Notes: generated by a model not told the origin, from the sequence alone. Shown: positions 17,632-27,129, counted from the stretch's first letter. The stretch: 64,000 nt of DNA from Methylosinus sp. PW1 (GCF_000745215.1 NZ_JQNK01000009.1:2170001-2234000); one strand, 5' to 3'. Translations and numbers: made by a program.

Positions 17632-18768
17632 TCAGGGGCCGTGATAATCGGGGTCCGGCTTCGCCAGCAGAATGCTGGCGACGATCGGCATAGGATTGCT
17701 CAGCAGGCGGAAGCGGCCAAAGCCCGCCTTTTTGGCGAGCTTTTGCAGCTCGGCGAGGGTGCGCGGCTCGCCGCGGCCCATGGCCAGCGTGTAGAATCCG
17801 TAATAGGCGTCGAGCGGCTCCGCGCCCTCGACGCCGGACATGGCCTCTATGATCAGCAACGTCCCGTCGCGCGGCAGCGCGCGGCGCACATTGCGCAGCA
17901 GCTCCAGCGCGGAAGCGTCGTCGTGATCATGGACGATGCGAATCAGCGTTATCACATCCGCGCCCTTGGGCAGCGGATCGGTGAGGAAATTTCCCGAAAA
18001 GAAGGTCGCGCGCTCGGCGAGCCCCGCCTCCTCGAGCCGGGTGCGGGCGCGCTCCACCACCGCCGGCAGATCGAAGAGCATCAGCTGCAGGCGCGGCGCC
18101 CTCGCCGCCGCGGCGATGAGAAAGGCGCCCTCGCCGCCGCCGACGTCGAGAAGCTTCTTGTGCCGGCGAATGGGATAGACGTCGAGCAGCTCCTGCGCCA
18201 CCAGCGGCTGCGAGGCGGCCATCAGCGCGCTATAGGGCGCGACCTCCTCGGCGGAGAGGGCGGCGGGATTTTCCGCCGCCGAATAGGGCCAATAATCGGC
18301 GAGCCGCGGCTCGGCCGAGTCGTCGCCGCGCAGCAGGCCGACCGGATCGGCGAGATCGGCGTAGAGCATGGGCTGATGCGCGACGAGCGAGAGCGCCGCC
18401 TTATTGCCGATGAGCGCCGCGCCAAGCTCGCCGAGGCCGAAGCGCTCCTTGCCGCGCCGCTCGACGAGGCCGAGCGAGGCCGCGGCGTCCAGCAGCCGTG
18501 CGGCGGAGTCCTGCGACAGCTCCAGCTTTTCGGCGACCTGCTCCACAGTGCGCGGCTGCTCCAGCAGCAGCTCGAGCAGCTTCAGCCGCACGCAGGCGAG
18601 CAGCACCTGCGAGTAGACGAAGCCGGCGCAGAGATCGAGCATGGAGCGCGCGCGCTTGCGCGCGGCGGCGCGAGTCAGCGGATGCGCGGCGGCTAGACGC
18701 TGAAAGCGCGGGCTCGACACCAGCCGATCCCGCAGCCGCCGCAGCCTGTCCCGAAAGAACTGCCCCAT
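17632..18768 (-). CDS. O-methyltransferase, CrtF/acetylserotonin methyltransferase family
   Basis: A 378-residue SAM-dependent methyltransferase. The N-terminal half has a winged-helix dimerisation domain (LLLEQPRTVEQVAEKLELSQDSAARLLDAA). The C-terminal half has the SAM-binding LLDVGGGEGAFL motif, then FDLPAVVERA, and the HDHDD segment (RIVHDHDDASA) at the catalytic region. The closest familiar relatives act on carotenoids (demethylspheroidene O-methyltransferase, CrtF) or small phenolics. No carotenoid or bacteriochlorophyll gene is present in the window to fix the substrate, so the symbol is withheld. Confidence 0.8.
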   Translation of the reverse strand: MGQFFRDRLRRLRDRLVSSPRFQRLAAAHPLTRAAARKRARSMLDLCAGFVYSQVLLACVRLKLLELLLEQPRTVEQVAEKLELSQDSAARLLDAAASLGLVERRGKERFGLGELGAALIGNKAALSLVAHQPMLYADLADPVGLLRGDDSAEPRLADYWPYSAAENPAALSAEEVAPYSALMAASQPLVAQELLDVYPIRRHKKLLDVGGGEGAFLIAAAARAPRLQLMLFDLPAVVERARTRLEEAGLAERATFFSGNFLTDPLPKGADVITLIRIVHDHDDASALELLRNVRRALPRDGTLLIIEAMSGVEGAEPLDAYYGFYTLAMGRGEPRTLAELQKLAKKAGFGRFRLLSNPMPIVASILLAKPDPDYHGP

Positions 18769-18898
18769 ACGCCGCCCCTCCGCCGAGAATCATCCGCTCC
18801 TAGCTCAAAAGCGCCGGCTCGGAAACGTCGATTATCCCGGGTCCGGCGTTTGGTCCTTGCGGGACGCTCGCGGGGCGGCCCGGGAGACCATCGCCGCC

Positions 18899-20086
18899 AT
18901 GCGTTTCGACGCTCTCGATCGGCTCAATTTCTTTCTCGCCGATGTGCGCGGCGGGCTCGGGCCTTATGTCGGGGTTTTTCTCTTCACGCAGGCGCATTGG
19001 AGCCAGGCCGAGATCGGCGCCGTGCTCACGGTCAGCGGGCTCGTCGGCATAGCCGCGCATCCGGCGGTCGGCGCCTTCATCGATCGCACGCATGCCAAGC
19101 GCGAGCTTCTCGTGGTCGCGAGCTTCGTGCTCTGCGCCTGCGGCCTCGCCGTCATTCACGCGCCGAGCGTTCCGGTGGTCGTCGCCGCCGATATCGTCAT
19201 GGCGACGCTCGGCGCCGTCTTCGCGCCGACGGTGGCGGCGCTCACGCTCGGCCTCTATGGCCGCGAGCGCCTCGCCGAGCGGCTCGGCCGCAACGCCGCT
19301 TTTGATCGCGCCGGGAATATTTTCATCGCCGGAATCATCGGCCTCGTCGGCGTGCTGGCGTCGCAGACGGCGCCTTTCTATCTGGCGCCGATCTTCGCTG
19401 TGCTCGCGGCGCGGGCGGCCTTTTCCATTCCGGCCGAGGCTATCGACCATGATCGCGCGCGCGGTCTCGAGGATGTCGATCTCGCGCATCCGCCGCAGCC
19501 GGGCCGGCTGCGCGATTTGCTGCACTACCGCACGCTGCTCGTCTATGCGGCGGCGGCGGCGCTGTTCAATTTCGCCAATGCGCCGACATTGTCGTTGATC
19601 GCGCAGAAGCTCGCCTCGGAAAATCCCGGCCTCGAGAGCGGCGTGACCTCCGCCGCGATCATTCTCGCGCAGCTCTCGACCATCGGCATGGCGCTCATTG
19701 TCGAGCGCGCCGATCTCATCGGCCGCAAGCCGCTCATCGTCCTCGCCTTCGTCGCGCTCTTTGCGCGCGATCTCGCTTGCGTCTTCGCGCAGACGCCGCT
19801 GCATCTGCTCGCCGCGCAATTGCTGGACGGCGTCGGCGGCGGTCTCTTCGACGCGCTGCTGCCGCTGGTGCTGGCGGATATCATGCGCGGCACGGGGCAT
19901 TACAGCCTCGCGCGCGGCGGGCTCGGATTCGTGCAGGGCGTGGGCGGCGCAACGAGCCTGTCCGTCGCGGGATTCATTGTCACATCCGGCGGCTATGCGG
20001 CGAGCTTTCTGACGCTGGCCGCGGTCGCGCTGGCGGGCCTCGCGCTGGTCCTCGTCGCCATGCCGGAGACGGGACCAAAGCGTTAG
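18899..20086 (+). CDS. MFS transporter
   Basis: A 395-residue, 12-helix major facilitator protein. The loop between helices 2 and 3 has GAFIDRTHAKRELL, a variant of the MFS GxxxDRxxRR motif, and LGLYGRERLAERLGRNAAFDRAGN resembles the second-half cytoplasmic loop of drug/metabolite exporters. ATG 18899 is used; an upstream in-frame ATG at 18857 would add 14 polar residues. It is divergent from the methyltransferase gene at 17632-18768 with a 130-base gap. The transported compound cannot be predicted. Confidence 0.85.
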   Translation: MRFDALDRLNFFLADVRGGLGPYVGVFLFTQAHWSQAEIGAVLTVSGLVGIAAHPAVGAFIDRTHAKRELLVVASFVLCACGLAVIHAPSVPVVVAADIVMATLGAVFAPTVAALTLGLYGRERLAERLGRNAAFDRAGNIFIAGIIGLVGVLASQTAPFYLAPIFAVLAARAAFSIPAEAIDHDRARGLEDVDLAHPPQPGRLRDLLHYRTLLVYAAAAALFNFANAPTLSLIAQKLASENPGLESGVTSAAIILAQLSTIGMALIVERADLIGRKPLIVLAFVALFARDLACVFAQTPLHLLAAQLLDGVGGGLFDALLPLVLADIMRGTGHYSLARGGLGFVQGVGGATSLSVAGFIVTSGGYAASFLTLAAVALAGLALVLVAMPETGPKR

Positions 20087-20099
20087 CGGCGCCGAAAGC

Positions 20100-20597
20100 T
20101 CAGGCGGCGCCCGGCGCGAAGCCTTCCTCGAGGCCGAGACGCTCGAGCAGAGACTTGCGGCGCTTGCGGTCGCGCTTCTGTGGCGGCTTGCGATTGTAAT
20201 AGTCGAACAGCACCTCGCGATAGAGCTTGAACACGGCCTTCTCATTGAGGCCGAACAGCATGTCGGCGGCGATGCGCAGCAGCAGATAGACCGTGCATTC
20301 GAAGAAGAAGGCGCTCGGATGCGAGAACATGACCGGCAGCGCCGAGGCGATGACCGCGCCATAGAGCGAGGCGATGGCGTAACGCGGATTCACCGTCGCC
20401 CACAGGAAGAGGCGCAGCAATTCGCGATAGCCGATGTAATTCACGAGCGCGGCGTAGAGCTCGGCGCTGAACGCGCCCTCCTGGAAATCCACGATCGCGC
20501 GGGCGAGGGCGATGATCGCGATGAGGGAATAGAAAATCGTGTCGCAACGGCGAAGGCACAGTTCGCGAATGTCGTCGAGCAATGGGGTCTTCCTCAT
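20100..20597 (-). CDS. Small membrane protein of unknown function
   Basis: A 165-residue protein with three or four hydrophobic helices (FYSLIAIIALARAIVDF, ELLRLFLWATV, IASALPVMFS) and a strongly basic C-terminal tail (NRKPPQKRDRKRRKSLLERL). ATG 20597 has GAGGAG five bases upstream. It converges with the MFS gene, thirteen bases apart. I do not recognise a family. Confidence 0.65.
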   Translation of the reverse strand: MRKTPLLDDIRELCLRRCDTIFYSLIAIIALARAIVDFQEGAFSAELYAALVNYIGYRELLRLFLWATVNPRYAIASLYGAVIASALPVMFSHPSAFFFECTVYLLLRIAADMLFGLNEKAVFKLYREVLFDYYNRKPPQKRDRKRRKSLLERLGLEEGFAPGAA

Positions 20598-20915
20598 CTG
20601 GGCTCCTCGAGGCGTTGGGGTGGCGCCGTCTAAAAGAGCCGCAAATCTGGCGCCGGCTAGTCCGGCGCCGCCGTGAAATTCAGCTCGCAGCACGCGCATT
20701 GCTCCTGTAATACGTAGCACTTCGAAGCGATCTGCGACCTGATGTCGCGGCGGCGCGGCGACTCGTCGCAGCGCACCGCGCAGCAGGACGGCGTCGAAAA
20801 GCGGGGCGCCCCTCGAGGACTCGACGCCATAGCCTCAGGCGCGAAATAAGGTCATATTCACGACAAGCCGACGGCGCGCTCCAACGCGCCGCGATCATCC
20901 GAGGGAACGCTCGAA
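20598..20915. other. Intergenic region upstream of acs
   Basis: About 318 bases between two divergent genes, so it should hold promoters for both. I see no clear -35/-10 pair, operator palindrome or small gene. Confidence 0.4.
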
Positions 20916-22850
20916 ATGACCGACAAGATCTATGCAGTGCCGGAAGCGTGGCGGAACGAGGCCCGCGTGGACGCCGAGAAATATGCGGAGCTCTACCGGC
21001 GCTCTGTCGCCGACCCCGACGGCTTTTGGGGCGAGCAGGCGCAGCGCATAGAGTGGATCGCCCCTTTCACGCGCGTGAAGGAGGTGAGCTTCGACACGCA
21101 TAATGTCGCGATCGAATGGTTCGGCGACGGCTCCACCAATGTCGCGATGAACTGCATCGATCGCCATCTCCCGCATCGCGCCGATCAGGTGGCGATCATT
21201 TGGGAGGGCGACGATCCCTCGCTCTCGCGTCACATCACCTATCGCGAATTGCACGAGCAGGTGTGCCGCTTCGCCAATGTGCTGAAGGCGCATGGCGTGC
21301 GCAAAGGCGATCGCGTGACGATCTATCTGCCGATGATACCGGAGGCCGCCTACGCCATGCTCGCCTGCGCGCGCATCGGCGCCGTGCATTCTGTGGTGTT
21401 CGGCGGCTTCTCGCCGGATGCGCTCGCCGGCCGCATAGAGGATGCGCAATCGGATGTCGTCATCACGGCGGACGAGGGCGTGCGCGGCGGCCGCAAATCG
21501 GCGCTGAAGGACAATGTCGACGCCGCGCTGGAGAAGGTCTCCGCCAAGACCGTGATCGTTGTCACGCGCACCGGCGCCAAGGTGGATATGAAGCCCGGCC
21601 GCGATTTTCGTTACGAGGACGAGGCGAAGAAGGTTCCCGAGGATTGTCCTTACGCCGAGGTCGGCGCCGAGGATCCGCTGTTCATCCTCTACACTTCAGG
21701 CTCGACCGGAAAGCCCAAGGGCGTGCTGCACACGACGGGCGGCTATCTCGTCCATGCCGCGCTGACGCATGAGCTCGTCTTCGATTATCGCGAGGGCGAT
21801 GTCTATTGGTGCACCGCGGATGTCGGCTGGGTGACGGGCCACAGCTATATCGTCTATGGCCCGCTCGCCAATGGCGCGACGACGCTGATGTTCGAAGGCG
21901 TGCCGAATTATCCGACCGTCTCGCGCTTCTGGGAAGTGATCGACAAGCACAAGGTCGACATCTTCTACACGGCGCCGACGGCGATCCGCGCTTTGATGGG
22001 CGCCGGCGAGGAGCCGGTGAAGAAGACCAGCCGCAAGTCGGTGCGCCTGCTCGGCTCGGTCGGCGAGCCGATCAATCCCGAGGCCTGGGAATGGTATCAC
22101 CGCGTCGTCGGCGAGGGCCGCTGCCCCATCGTCGACACATGGTGGCAGACGGAGACGGGCGGCATTCTCATCGCGCCTCTGCCGGGCGCCACGGCGCTGA
22201 AGCCGGGCTCGGCGACCAAGCCCTTCTTCGGCGTGCAGCCGGAGATCGTCGACGCCAATGGCAATGTGCTGGAGGGCGCCTGCGAGGGCAATCTCGTCAT
22301 CGCCGACAGCTGGCCGGGACAGGCGCGCACCGTGTTCGGCGATCACGAGCGTTTCGTGCAGACCTATTTCACCGCCTATCCGGGCAAATATTTCACCGGC
22401 GACGGCTGCCGGCGCGACAAGGACGGCTATTATTGGATCACCGGCCGCGTCGACGACGTCATCAATGTCTCCGGCCATCGCCTCGGCACGGCGGAAATAG
22501 AGAGCGCGCTCGTCGCGCATGAGAAGGTCGCCGAGGCGGCGGTCGTCGGCTTCCCGCATGCGATCAAGGGCCAGGGCATCTACGCCTATGTGACCCTGAT
22601 GGGCGGCGTCGAGGCTTCCGAGCGTCTGCGCAAGGAGCTCGTCGATTTCGTGCGCAAGGAGATTTCCGCCATCGCCTCGCCGGATGTGATCCAATTCGCG
22701 CCCGGCCTGCCGAAGACGCGCTCCGGCAAGATCATGCGGCGCATATTGCGCAAGATCGCCGAGAATGAATTCGGCGCGCTGGGGGATACGTCCACGCTCG
22801 CCGATCCGAGCGTGGTGGAGGATCTCATCAAGAACCGGCCGGCGGGGTGA
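20916..22850 (+). CDS. acs: Acetyl-CoA synthetase
   Basis: A 644-residue AMP-forming enzyme that makes acetyl-CoA from acetate, ATP and CoA. The length is normal. Motifs are [11 protein letters not shown] (phosphate loop), [14 protein letters not shown] and the C-terminal [11 protein letters not shown], whose lysine is the usual acetylation site that switches the enzyme off. The N-terminal [27 protein letters not shown] is typical of Acs rather than of other acyl-CoA synthetases. It is a single gene; acetate permease or phosphotransacetylase genes are not adjacent. Confidence 0.97.
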   Translation: MTDKIYAVPEAWRNEARVDAEKYAELYRRSVADPDGFWGEQAQRIEWIAPFTRVKEVSFDTHNVAIEWFGDGSTNVAMNCIDRHLPHRADQVAIIWEGDDPSLSRHITYRELHEQVCRFANVLKAHGVRKGDRVTIYLPMIPEAAYAMLACARIGAVHSVVFGGFSPDALAGRIEDAQSDVVITADEGVRGGRKSALKDNVDAALEKVSAKTVIVVTRTGAKVDMKPGRDFRYEDEAKKVPEDCPYAEVGAEDPLFILYTSGSTGKPKGVLHTTGGYLVHAALTHELVFDYREGDVYWCTADVGWVTGHSYIVYGPLANGATTLMFEGVPNYPTVSRFWEVIDKHKVDIFYTAPTAIRALMGAGEEPVKKTSRKSVRLLGSVGEPINPEAWEWYHRVVGEGRCPIVDTWWQTETGGILIAPLPGATALKPGSATKPFFGVQPEIVDANGNVLEGACEGNLVIADSWPGQARTVFGDHERFVQTYFTAYPGKYFTGDGCRRDKDGYYWITGRVDDVINVSGHRLGTAEIESALVAHEKVAEAAVVGFPHAIKGQGIYAYVTLMGGVEASERLRKELVDFVRKEISAIASPDVIQFAPGLPKTRSGKIMRRILRKIAENEFGALGDTSTLADPSVVEDLIKNRPAG

Positions 22851-22925
22851 CGAAGGGAGGCGCGCGCGGCGAAGCGATAGTGGATCAGTCCCACCTCGGT
22901 CGCCGCATCAACCATGAGGTCAGCC

Positions 22926-23129
22926 ATGAGAATGAGAGGGCTGAAACGCTTCATCGGTTTCGCTCTTGTTGCGGTCAGCGTGATCCCGCCGGGTCTCGTC
23001 GCCTTATGGCTCTTCGATCAAGTCGTCATCGGGCTGAGCCCCGAGGGCGTGCCGACGTTGATAATGCTGGGTTGGATCAGCGGCGCAGGTCTCGTCGGTG
23101 GAATCTGGATTATCAAAGCGTCGAACTGA
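22926..23129 (+). CDS. Two-helix small membrane protein, unknown
   Basis: A 67-residue protein (start at ATG 22926, with GAGGT five bases upstream) made of two hydrophobic helices joined by a short loop (FDQVVIGLSPEGVPT). Other in-frame ATGs at 22914 and 22932 are possible starts. It lies 75 bases after acs on the same strand. No family recognised; the evidence is coding-like composition and a ribosome binding site. Confidence 0.5.
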   Translation: MRMRGLKRFIGFALVAVSVIPPGLVALWLFDQVVIGLSPEGVPTLIMLGWISGAGLVGGIWIIKASN

Positions 23130-23228
23130 CCCGCTACCCGCCGAAGCGCGACCCTCGCTCGCCGGCCAAATTCGCGCTATGTTGTTCTGGAGCCGACCGA
23201 ACAGCCGCTTCGGCGATAGGGACCCGAA

Positions 23229-23432
23229 ATGAGCATTATGATTTCCGAGGTCTATGACGCCTTCGTCTCGGCCGGAGCGCCGGAAGAGAAGGCTCGTCGG
23301 GCCGCCGAAGCCCTGACTGTTTACGAAAGCCGATTTTCCAAGCTCGAGAACGATATGGCCGTCATCAAATGGATGCTCGGCTTCGTCATCGCCATTCTTT
23401 CCGCCGTGGCGCTGAAGCTCTTCCTCCATTGA
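23229..23432 (+). CDS. Small coiled-coil/single-helix membrane protein (DUF1640-like)
   Basis: A 67-residue protein. Residues 1-40 form a charged, amphipathic helix (AGAPEEKARRAAEALTVYES) leading into KLENDMAVIKWM, followed by one C-terminal membrane helix (LGFVIAILSAVALKLFL). This layout matches the short bacterial DUF1640/CCDC90-like proteins, a coiled coil ending in a membrane anchor, whose function is not established. It lies between the tiny membrane protein and fabD on the same strand. Confidence 0.65.
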   Translation: MSIMISEVYDAFVSAGAPEEKARRAAEALTVYESRFSKLENDMAVIKWMLGFVIAILSAVALKLFLH

Positions 23433-23516
23433 GCGGTCGAGTTCGTCAGGCTTGACACTCGCCCGCGCCTGGGTCACTCGGCGCTCGTCAATCCAAAATG
23501 AGGGGACGAGAAGCGC

Positions 23517-24464
23517 ATGGCGAAGGCATTCGTGTTTCCGGGGCAGGGGTCGCAGACGGTCGGCATGGGCAAGGCGCTCGGCGAGGCCTTTCCTCAGGCG
23601 CGCGCCGTCTATGAGGAGGTGGACGCCGCGCTCGGCGCGCCGCTCTCCAAGATCATGTTCGAAGGCCCGGAAGCCGAGCTGACGCTCACCGCCAACGCCC
23701 AGCCGGCGCTGATGGCGGTTTCCCTCGCCGCCATTCGCGTGCTCGAGGCCGAGGCCGGGCTCGATCTCTCTCGCGACGCCAAATTCGTCGCGGGCCATTC
23801 GCTCGGCGAATATTCGGCGCTGGCCGCCGCCGGGGCGCTCTCCATCGCCGACACCGCGCGGCTGTTGCGGCTGCGCGGTCAGGCCATGCAGGCCGCGGTT
23901 CCGGTCGGCGCGGGCGCGATGGCCGCGCTCATCGGCGTCGAGCTGGAGGCCGCCCGCGCGATCGCCGAGGCGGCCGCCGAGGCCGAAGGGGCGGTCTGTC
24001 AGGTCGCCAATGACAATGGCGGCGGCCAGATCGTCGTCTCGGGCTCCAAGGCTGCGGTGGAAAAGGCGATTCTCATCGCCAAGGAGCGGGGCGTGAAGCG
24101 CGCCGTGCCGCTGCCGGTCTCCGCGCCCTTCCATTGCGCGCTGATGCAGGGCGCCGCCGACGCCATGCGCGAGGCGCTGGCGACGACCACGATTCTCGCG
24201 CCCAAGGTCCCCGTCGTCGCCAATGTGACGGCGAGCCCGATTCTTTCGCCGGACGATATCCGTCGCCTGCTGGTGGAGCAGGTGACCGGCACGGTGCGCT
24301 GGCGCGAATGCGTCGCCCATATGGCCGGTGCGGGCGTCGACAAATTCGTCGAATGCGGCTCAGGCAAGGTGCTGACCGGCCTGCTGAAGCGCATCGCGTC
24401 CGAGGCCAAGGGAATCAATGTCGGCGCGCCGGAAGATCTGGACGCCTATCGCGCCTTCGTCTGA
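23517..24464 (+). CDS. fabD: Malonyl-CoA:ACP transacylase
   Basis: A 315-residue enzyme that moves malonyl groups from CoA to acyl carrier protein, feeding fatty acid elongation. The motif FPGQGSQTVGMG is at the start, the catalytic serine is in GHSLGEYSALAAAG, and the catalytic histidine is in SAPFHCALM. Length is normal. fabG, acpP and fabF lie 1.3-3.9 kb downstream on the same strand, but the cluster is interrupted by the oppositely oriented outer membrane protein gene and a terminator. Confidence 0.96.
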   Translation: MAKAFVFPGQGSQTVGMGKALGEAFPQARAVYEEVDAALGAPLSKIMFEGPEAELTLTANAQPALMAVSLAAIRVLEAEAGLDLSRDAKFVAGHSLGEYSALAAAGALSIADTARLLRLRGQAMQAAVPVGAGAMAALIGVELEAARAIAEAAAEAEGAVCQVANDNGGGQIVVSGSKAAVEKAILIAKERGVKRAVPLPVSAPFHCALMQGAADAMREALATTTILAPKVPVVANVTASPILSPDDIRRLLVEQVTGTVRWRECVAHMAGAGVDKFVECGSGKVLTGLLKRIASEAKGINVGAPEDLDAYRAFV

Positions 24465-24475
24465 CGTAACAAAAA

Positions 24476-24498
24476 AGCCCGGCCGCGAGGGCCGGGCT
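24476..24498. terminator. Hairpin terminator after fabD
   Basis: Nine-base-pair stem AGCCCGGCC / GGCCGGGCT with a five-base loop (24485-24489). On the plus strand there is no T-run; on the minus strand the stem is followed by six Ts, so it is a proper intrinsic terminator for transcripts coming from the outer membrane protein side and perhaps also stops fabD transcripts. Confidence 0.75.
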
Positions 24499-24510
24499 CT
24501 TCGTCCCGTA

Positions 24511-24613
24511 AGAGTGCTTTCGAGCGAAGTGGGAACCGGTTCGCGTGAAGAAAGCACGACGGAAAAAGAGATATAGAGTCATTCCGGTTCAATCTGAACC
24601 GGAATGACTCTAG
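24511..24613. repeat. Dispersed palindromic repeat, copy 2 (103 bp)
   Basis: Inverted orientation relative to 5653-5756. The block GAGCGAAGTGGGAACCGGTT is at 24522-24541, and the perfect 17-bp stem has arms at 24574-24590 and 24596-24612. It lies between convergent genes. Confidence 0.85.
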
Positions 24614-24629
24614 GAGGAGAGGAGACGCT

Positions 24630-25427
24630 TCAGTATCTCGCCACCACGGGAGCGGGGGTGAAGAGATTGAAGTGATAGTTGATGCCGGCGCGCACAGTGT
24701 TGATGCGCGTATGGCGATTCCAATTGTTGGAGCCCCAGATCGCGGCGGGGAACTGCGGGAACAGGATCGGAGCCAGCGCGCCCCAATTATTGTTGTTATT
24801 GTTGTCGTTGAGCTCCGTGTAGAGATATTCGATCTTCGCGGACCAATTGGGCAGGAAGGCCCATTCGACGCCGCCGCCGGCCGTCCAGCCGCCGCGCACG
24901 TCATTGTTATTGTTGTTGCCCCACCAGAAGCCGCCGAACGGATGCTTCACCTCGCCATAGGCGAAGCCGCCGGTGCCGTAGATCAGCAGGCGGGAATCGA
25001 GCAGCGCCAGGCCCAGGCGGCCGCGCACCGTGCCGAACCACGGAACCTTGGTGCGATCAGCGCCGCCCCAGCCGCCCCACCAATTATTATTATTGTTGCC
25101 GCTGCCGATGCTGGTGCCCTGAATGTCGGTCTCGAGACCGACGACGAAGAGCGGCGAGATCTGATAGTTCCAGCCGAGCTGGCCGCCGCCGACAACGCCG
25201 CCGCTGGTATTGTTGCTGTTGTTGTTCCAGCCCCAATTATTGTTGTTGTTGCCGCGGTCGAGCCAGCCGCCGCCGAGGTTCAGGCCGACATAGGGGCCGG
25301 TCCAGGAGAAGGCCGGCGGCGGGACGAAGGCGACAGCCACTTCCTTGCGCGAAGGCAGATCGGCCGCGCTGGCCGATCCGGCGAGCAGGGCCGAAAAGAC
25401 CGCGAGAAGGGAAATCCTGGATTTCAT
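24630..25427 (-). CDS. Omp25/Omp31-like outer membrane beta-barrel protein with Asn-rich loops
   Basis: A 265-residue outer membrane protein. A cleavable signal (MKSRISLLAVFSALLAGSASA, cut near 21-22) leads into ADLPSRK, then FSWTGPYVGLNLGGGW, the start of the small eight-stranded barrel family common in Rhizobiales. YGTGGFAYGEV, GGGVEWAFLPNWSAKIEYLY and the C-terminal RAGINYHFNLF strands confirm it. Four pure asparagine runs, N60-64, N111-115, N171-175 and N209-214, fall where surface loops are expected and are flanked by Trp and Gly. They are coded by AAC/AAT repeats. The ATG at 25427 is chosen because it begins the signal peptide. Confidence 0.88.
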   Translation of the reverse strand: MKSRISLLAVFSALLAGSASAADLPSRKEVAVAFVPPPAFSWTGPYVGLNLGGGWLDRGNNNNNWGWNNNSNNTSGGVVGGGQLGWNYQISPLFVVGLETDIQGTSIGSGNNNNNWWGGWGGADRTKVPWFGTVRGRLGLALLDSRLLIYGTGGFAYGEVKHPFGGFWWGNNNNNDVRGGWTAGGGVEWAFLPNWSAKIEYLYTELNDNNNNNNWGALAPILFPQFPAAIWGSNNWNRHTRINTVRAGINYHFNLFTPAPVVARY

Positions 25428-25794
25428 TAGATGGCTCCTCAATTCTCTATAAAGCGGCGCAGCACGCCAATCACGCCGTTCGAACTCACCAACGCAAGCA
25501 TTCGAACTGCCACGGACGAAGATTTCGTAAATCACTGACACTGTAAACGCCGAAAAAGGCTATAGGCGGCCCGAAACAGCATTTCGTTTGTCGGTGTGAT
25601 AAAAAGGCACCCCTAGGTAATTCGAGATACACTGATTTTATACTATAGTGTCGACAAACATGCGCTCCGCACAACTACCTAATGCGACAAAGACGGCGCC
25701 GAGCGGCGAGATTGCGCGCCGCGCGCGCGGCGCCTATAGAGACGCGTAAAGTTCGCGAAGCCGCGCGAGCACAGCGGCGGCGAGGGGGAGAGAC
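25428..25794. other. Divergent intergenic region, outer membrane protein / fabG
   Basis: About 367 bases, AT-richer than the surrounding genes, without a convincing gene. Around 25635-25660 there is CACTGATTTTATACTATAGTG, with CACT/AGTG ends and a central ACTATAGT palindrome. It is AT-rich enough to be a promoter/operator for the outer membrane protein gene, but no definite -35/-10 pair could be fixed. Confidence 0.45.
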
Positions 25795-26532
25795 ATGTTC
25801 GATCTGAGCGGCAAGACGGCGCTGGTCACCGGCGCGAGCGGCGGCATCGGCCGGGACATCGCGCGCGCTCTGCATAAGAGCGGCGCCGTGGTGGCGCTTT
25901 CGGGCACGCGCGAGGAGGCGCTCGCGACGCTGGCCTCCGAGCTCGGCGAGCGCGTCCACATCCTCCCTTGCGATCTCTCCGACAAGGCGCAGGCCGAGGC
26001 GCTGGTCCCGGCGGCGGAAAAGGCCATGGGCGGGCTCGACATTCTGGTCAACAACGCCGGCATCACCCGCGACATGCTGTTCATGCGCCTCAAGGACGAG
26101 GATTGGGACGCGGTGCTGAACGTCAATCTCACCTCGGCCTTCCGCCTGTCGCGAGCGGCGCTGCGCGGCATGATGCGCAAGCGCTTCGGCCGCATCATCG
26201 GCATCACCTCGGTCGTCGGCGTCACCGGCAACGCCGGCCAGGGCAATTACGCCGCCGCCAAGGCCGGCATGATCGGCATGACCAAATCGCTGGCGGCCGA
26301 GGTCGCCTCGCGCGGCATAACCGTCAATTGCGTGGCGCCCGGCTTTATCGAGAGCCCTATGACCGACGCGCTGAACGAGACGCAGAAACAGACGATTCTG
26401 CGCGCCGTGCCGGCCGGACGGCTGGGCACGGGCGCGGATGTCGCCGCCGCCGTCGTCTATCTTTCGAGCGACGAATCGGCCTATGTCACCGGCCAGACTC
26501 TGCATGTGAACGGCGGCATGGCGATGATCTGA
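25795..26532 (+). CDS. fabG: 3-oxoacyl-ACP reductase
   Basis: A 245-residue short-chain dehydrogenase that reduces 3-oxoacyl-ACP with NADPH. The cofactor loop is TGASGGIG near residue 13, followed by NNAGITRDMLFMRLKDEDWD, the serine before VVGVTGNAGQGNYAAAKAG with the catalytic Tyr and Lys, and the typical ending VTGQTLHVNGGMAMI. These features distinguish FabG from other short-chain dehydrogenases. It starts the second block of fatty acid genes and is followed by acpP after 266 bases. Confidence 0.95.
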   Translation: MFDLSGKTALVTGASGGIGRDIARALHKSGAVVALSGTREEALATLASELGERVHILPCDLSDKAQAEALVPAAEKAMGGLDILVNNAGITRDMLFMRLKDEDWDAVLNVNLTSAFRLSRAALRGMMRKRFGRIIGITSVVGVTGNAGQGNYAAAKAGMIGMTKSLAAEVASRGITVNCVAPGFIESPMTDALNETQKQTILRAVPAGRLGTGADVAAAVVYLSSDESAYVTGQTLHVNGGMAMI

Positions 26533-26798
26533 AAGCTCAGGATTTGCCGCGGGGCGCCTCTCGCCACGGCGAATTAATTATGCTACCAGACGCGTCGCTG
26601 GCCGGGGGCGACGCCGCAAAGAGCAATTCGGGCCGGCGAGAAAGCCCGCCTCCCGATGGCGACGTTTCCGCGGGTCGCGCGAGCGAAACCGCAGAAATGT
26701 GACGTAGTTTACCCCTGAAACGATCGAGCGAGGTCCGAGCCGAACTCTGGATCCGCCAAATCGGTGTCAGCAGATCGATCGAACGAGGATCAGAGAAG

Positions 26799-27038
26799 AT
26801 GAGCGATATCGCCCCGCGCGTTAAGAGTATCGTTGTCGAACATCTCGGCGTCAAAGAAGAAGAGGTGAAGCCGGAGGCGTCTTTCGTCGACGATCTCGGG
26901 GCCGATTCTCTCGACACCGTCGAGCTGGTCATGGCTTTCGAGGAGGAGTTCGGCGTCGAGATTCCGGACGAAGAGGCCGAGAAGATCAACACGGTCGGCG
27001 ACGCCATCTCCTATCTGGAAAAAGCCAAAGCGGCTTGA
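26799..27038 (+). CDS. acpP: Acyl carrier protein
   Basis: A 79-residue acidic protein that carries growing fatty acids on a phosphopantetheine arm. The attachment site is S37 in [11 protein letters not shown], and the helix [19 protein letters not shown] is the usual recognition helix. Length and charge are typical of the housekeeping ACP. It lies 91 bases before fabF on the same strand. Confidence 0.97.
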   Translation: MSDIAPRVKSIVVEHLGVKEEEVKPEASFVDDLGADSLDTVELVMAFEEEFGVEIPDEEAEKINTVGDAISYLEKAKAA

Positions 27039-27129
27039 GGCCAATGGCCGACGCGACGCGGATCGTGGAACGATCCGCGGTTCCGCGTTTTCGTCAATGA
27101 ACTGCAAGGCACAGCTCTCGAGAGAATCC

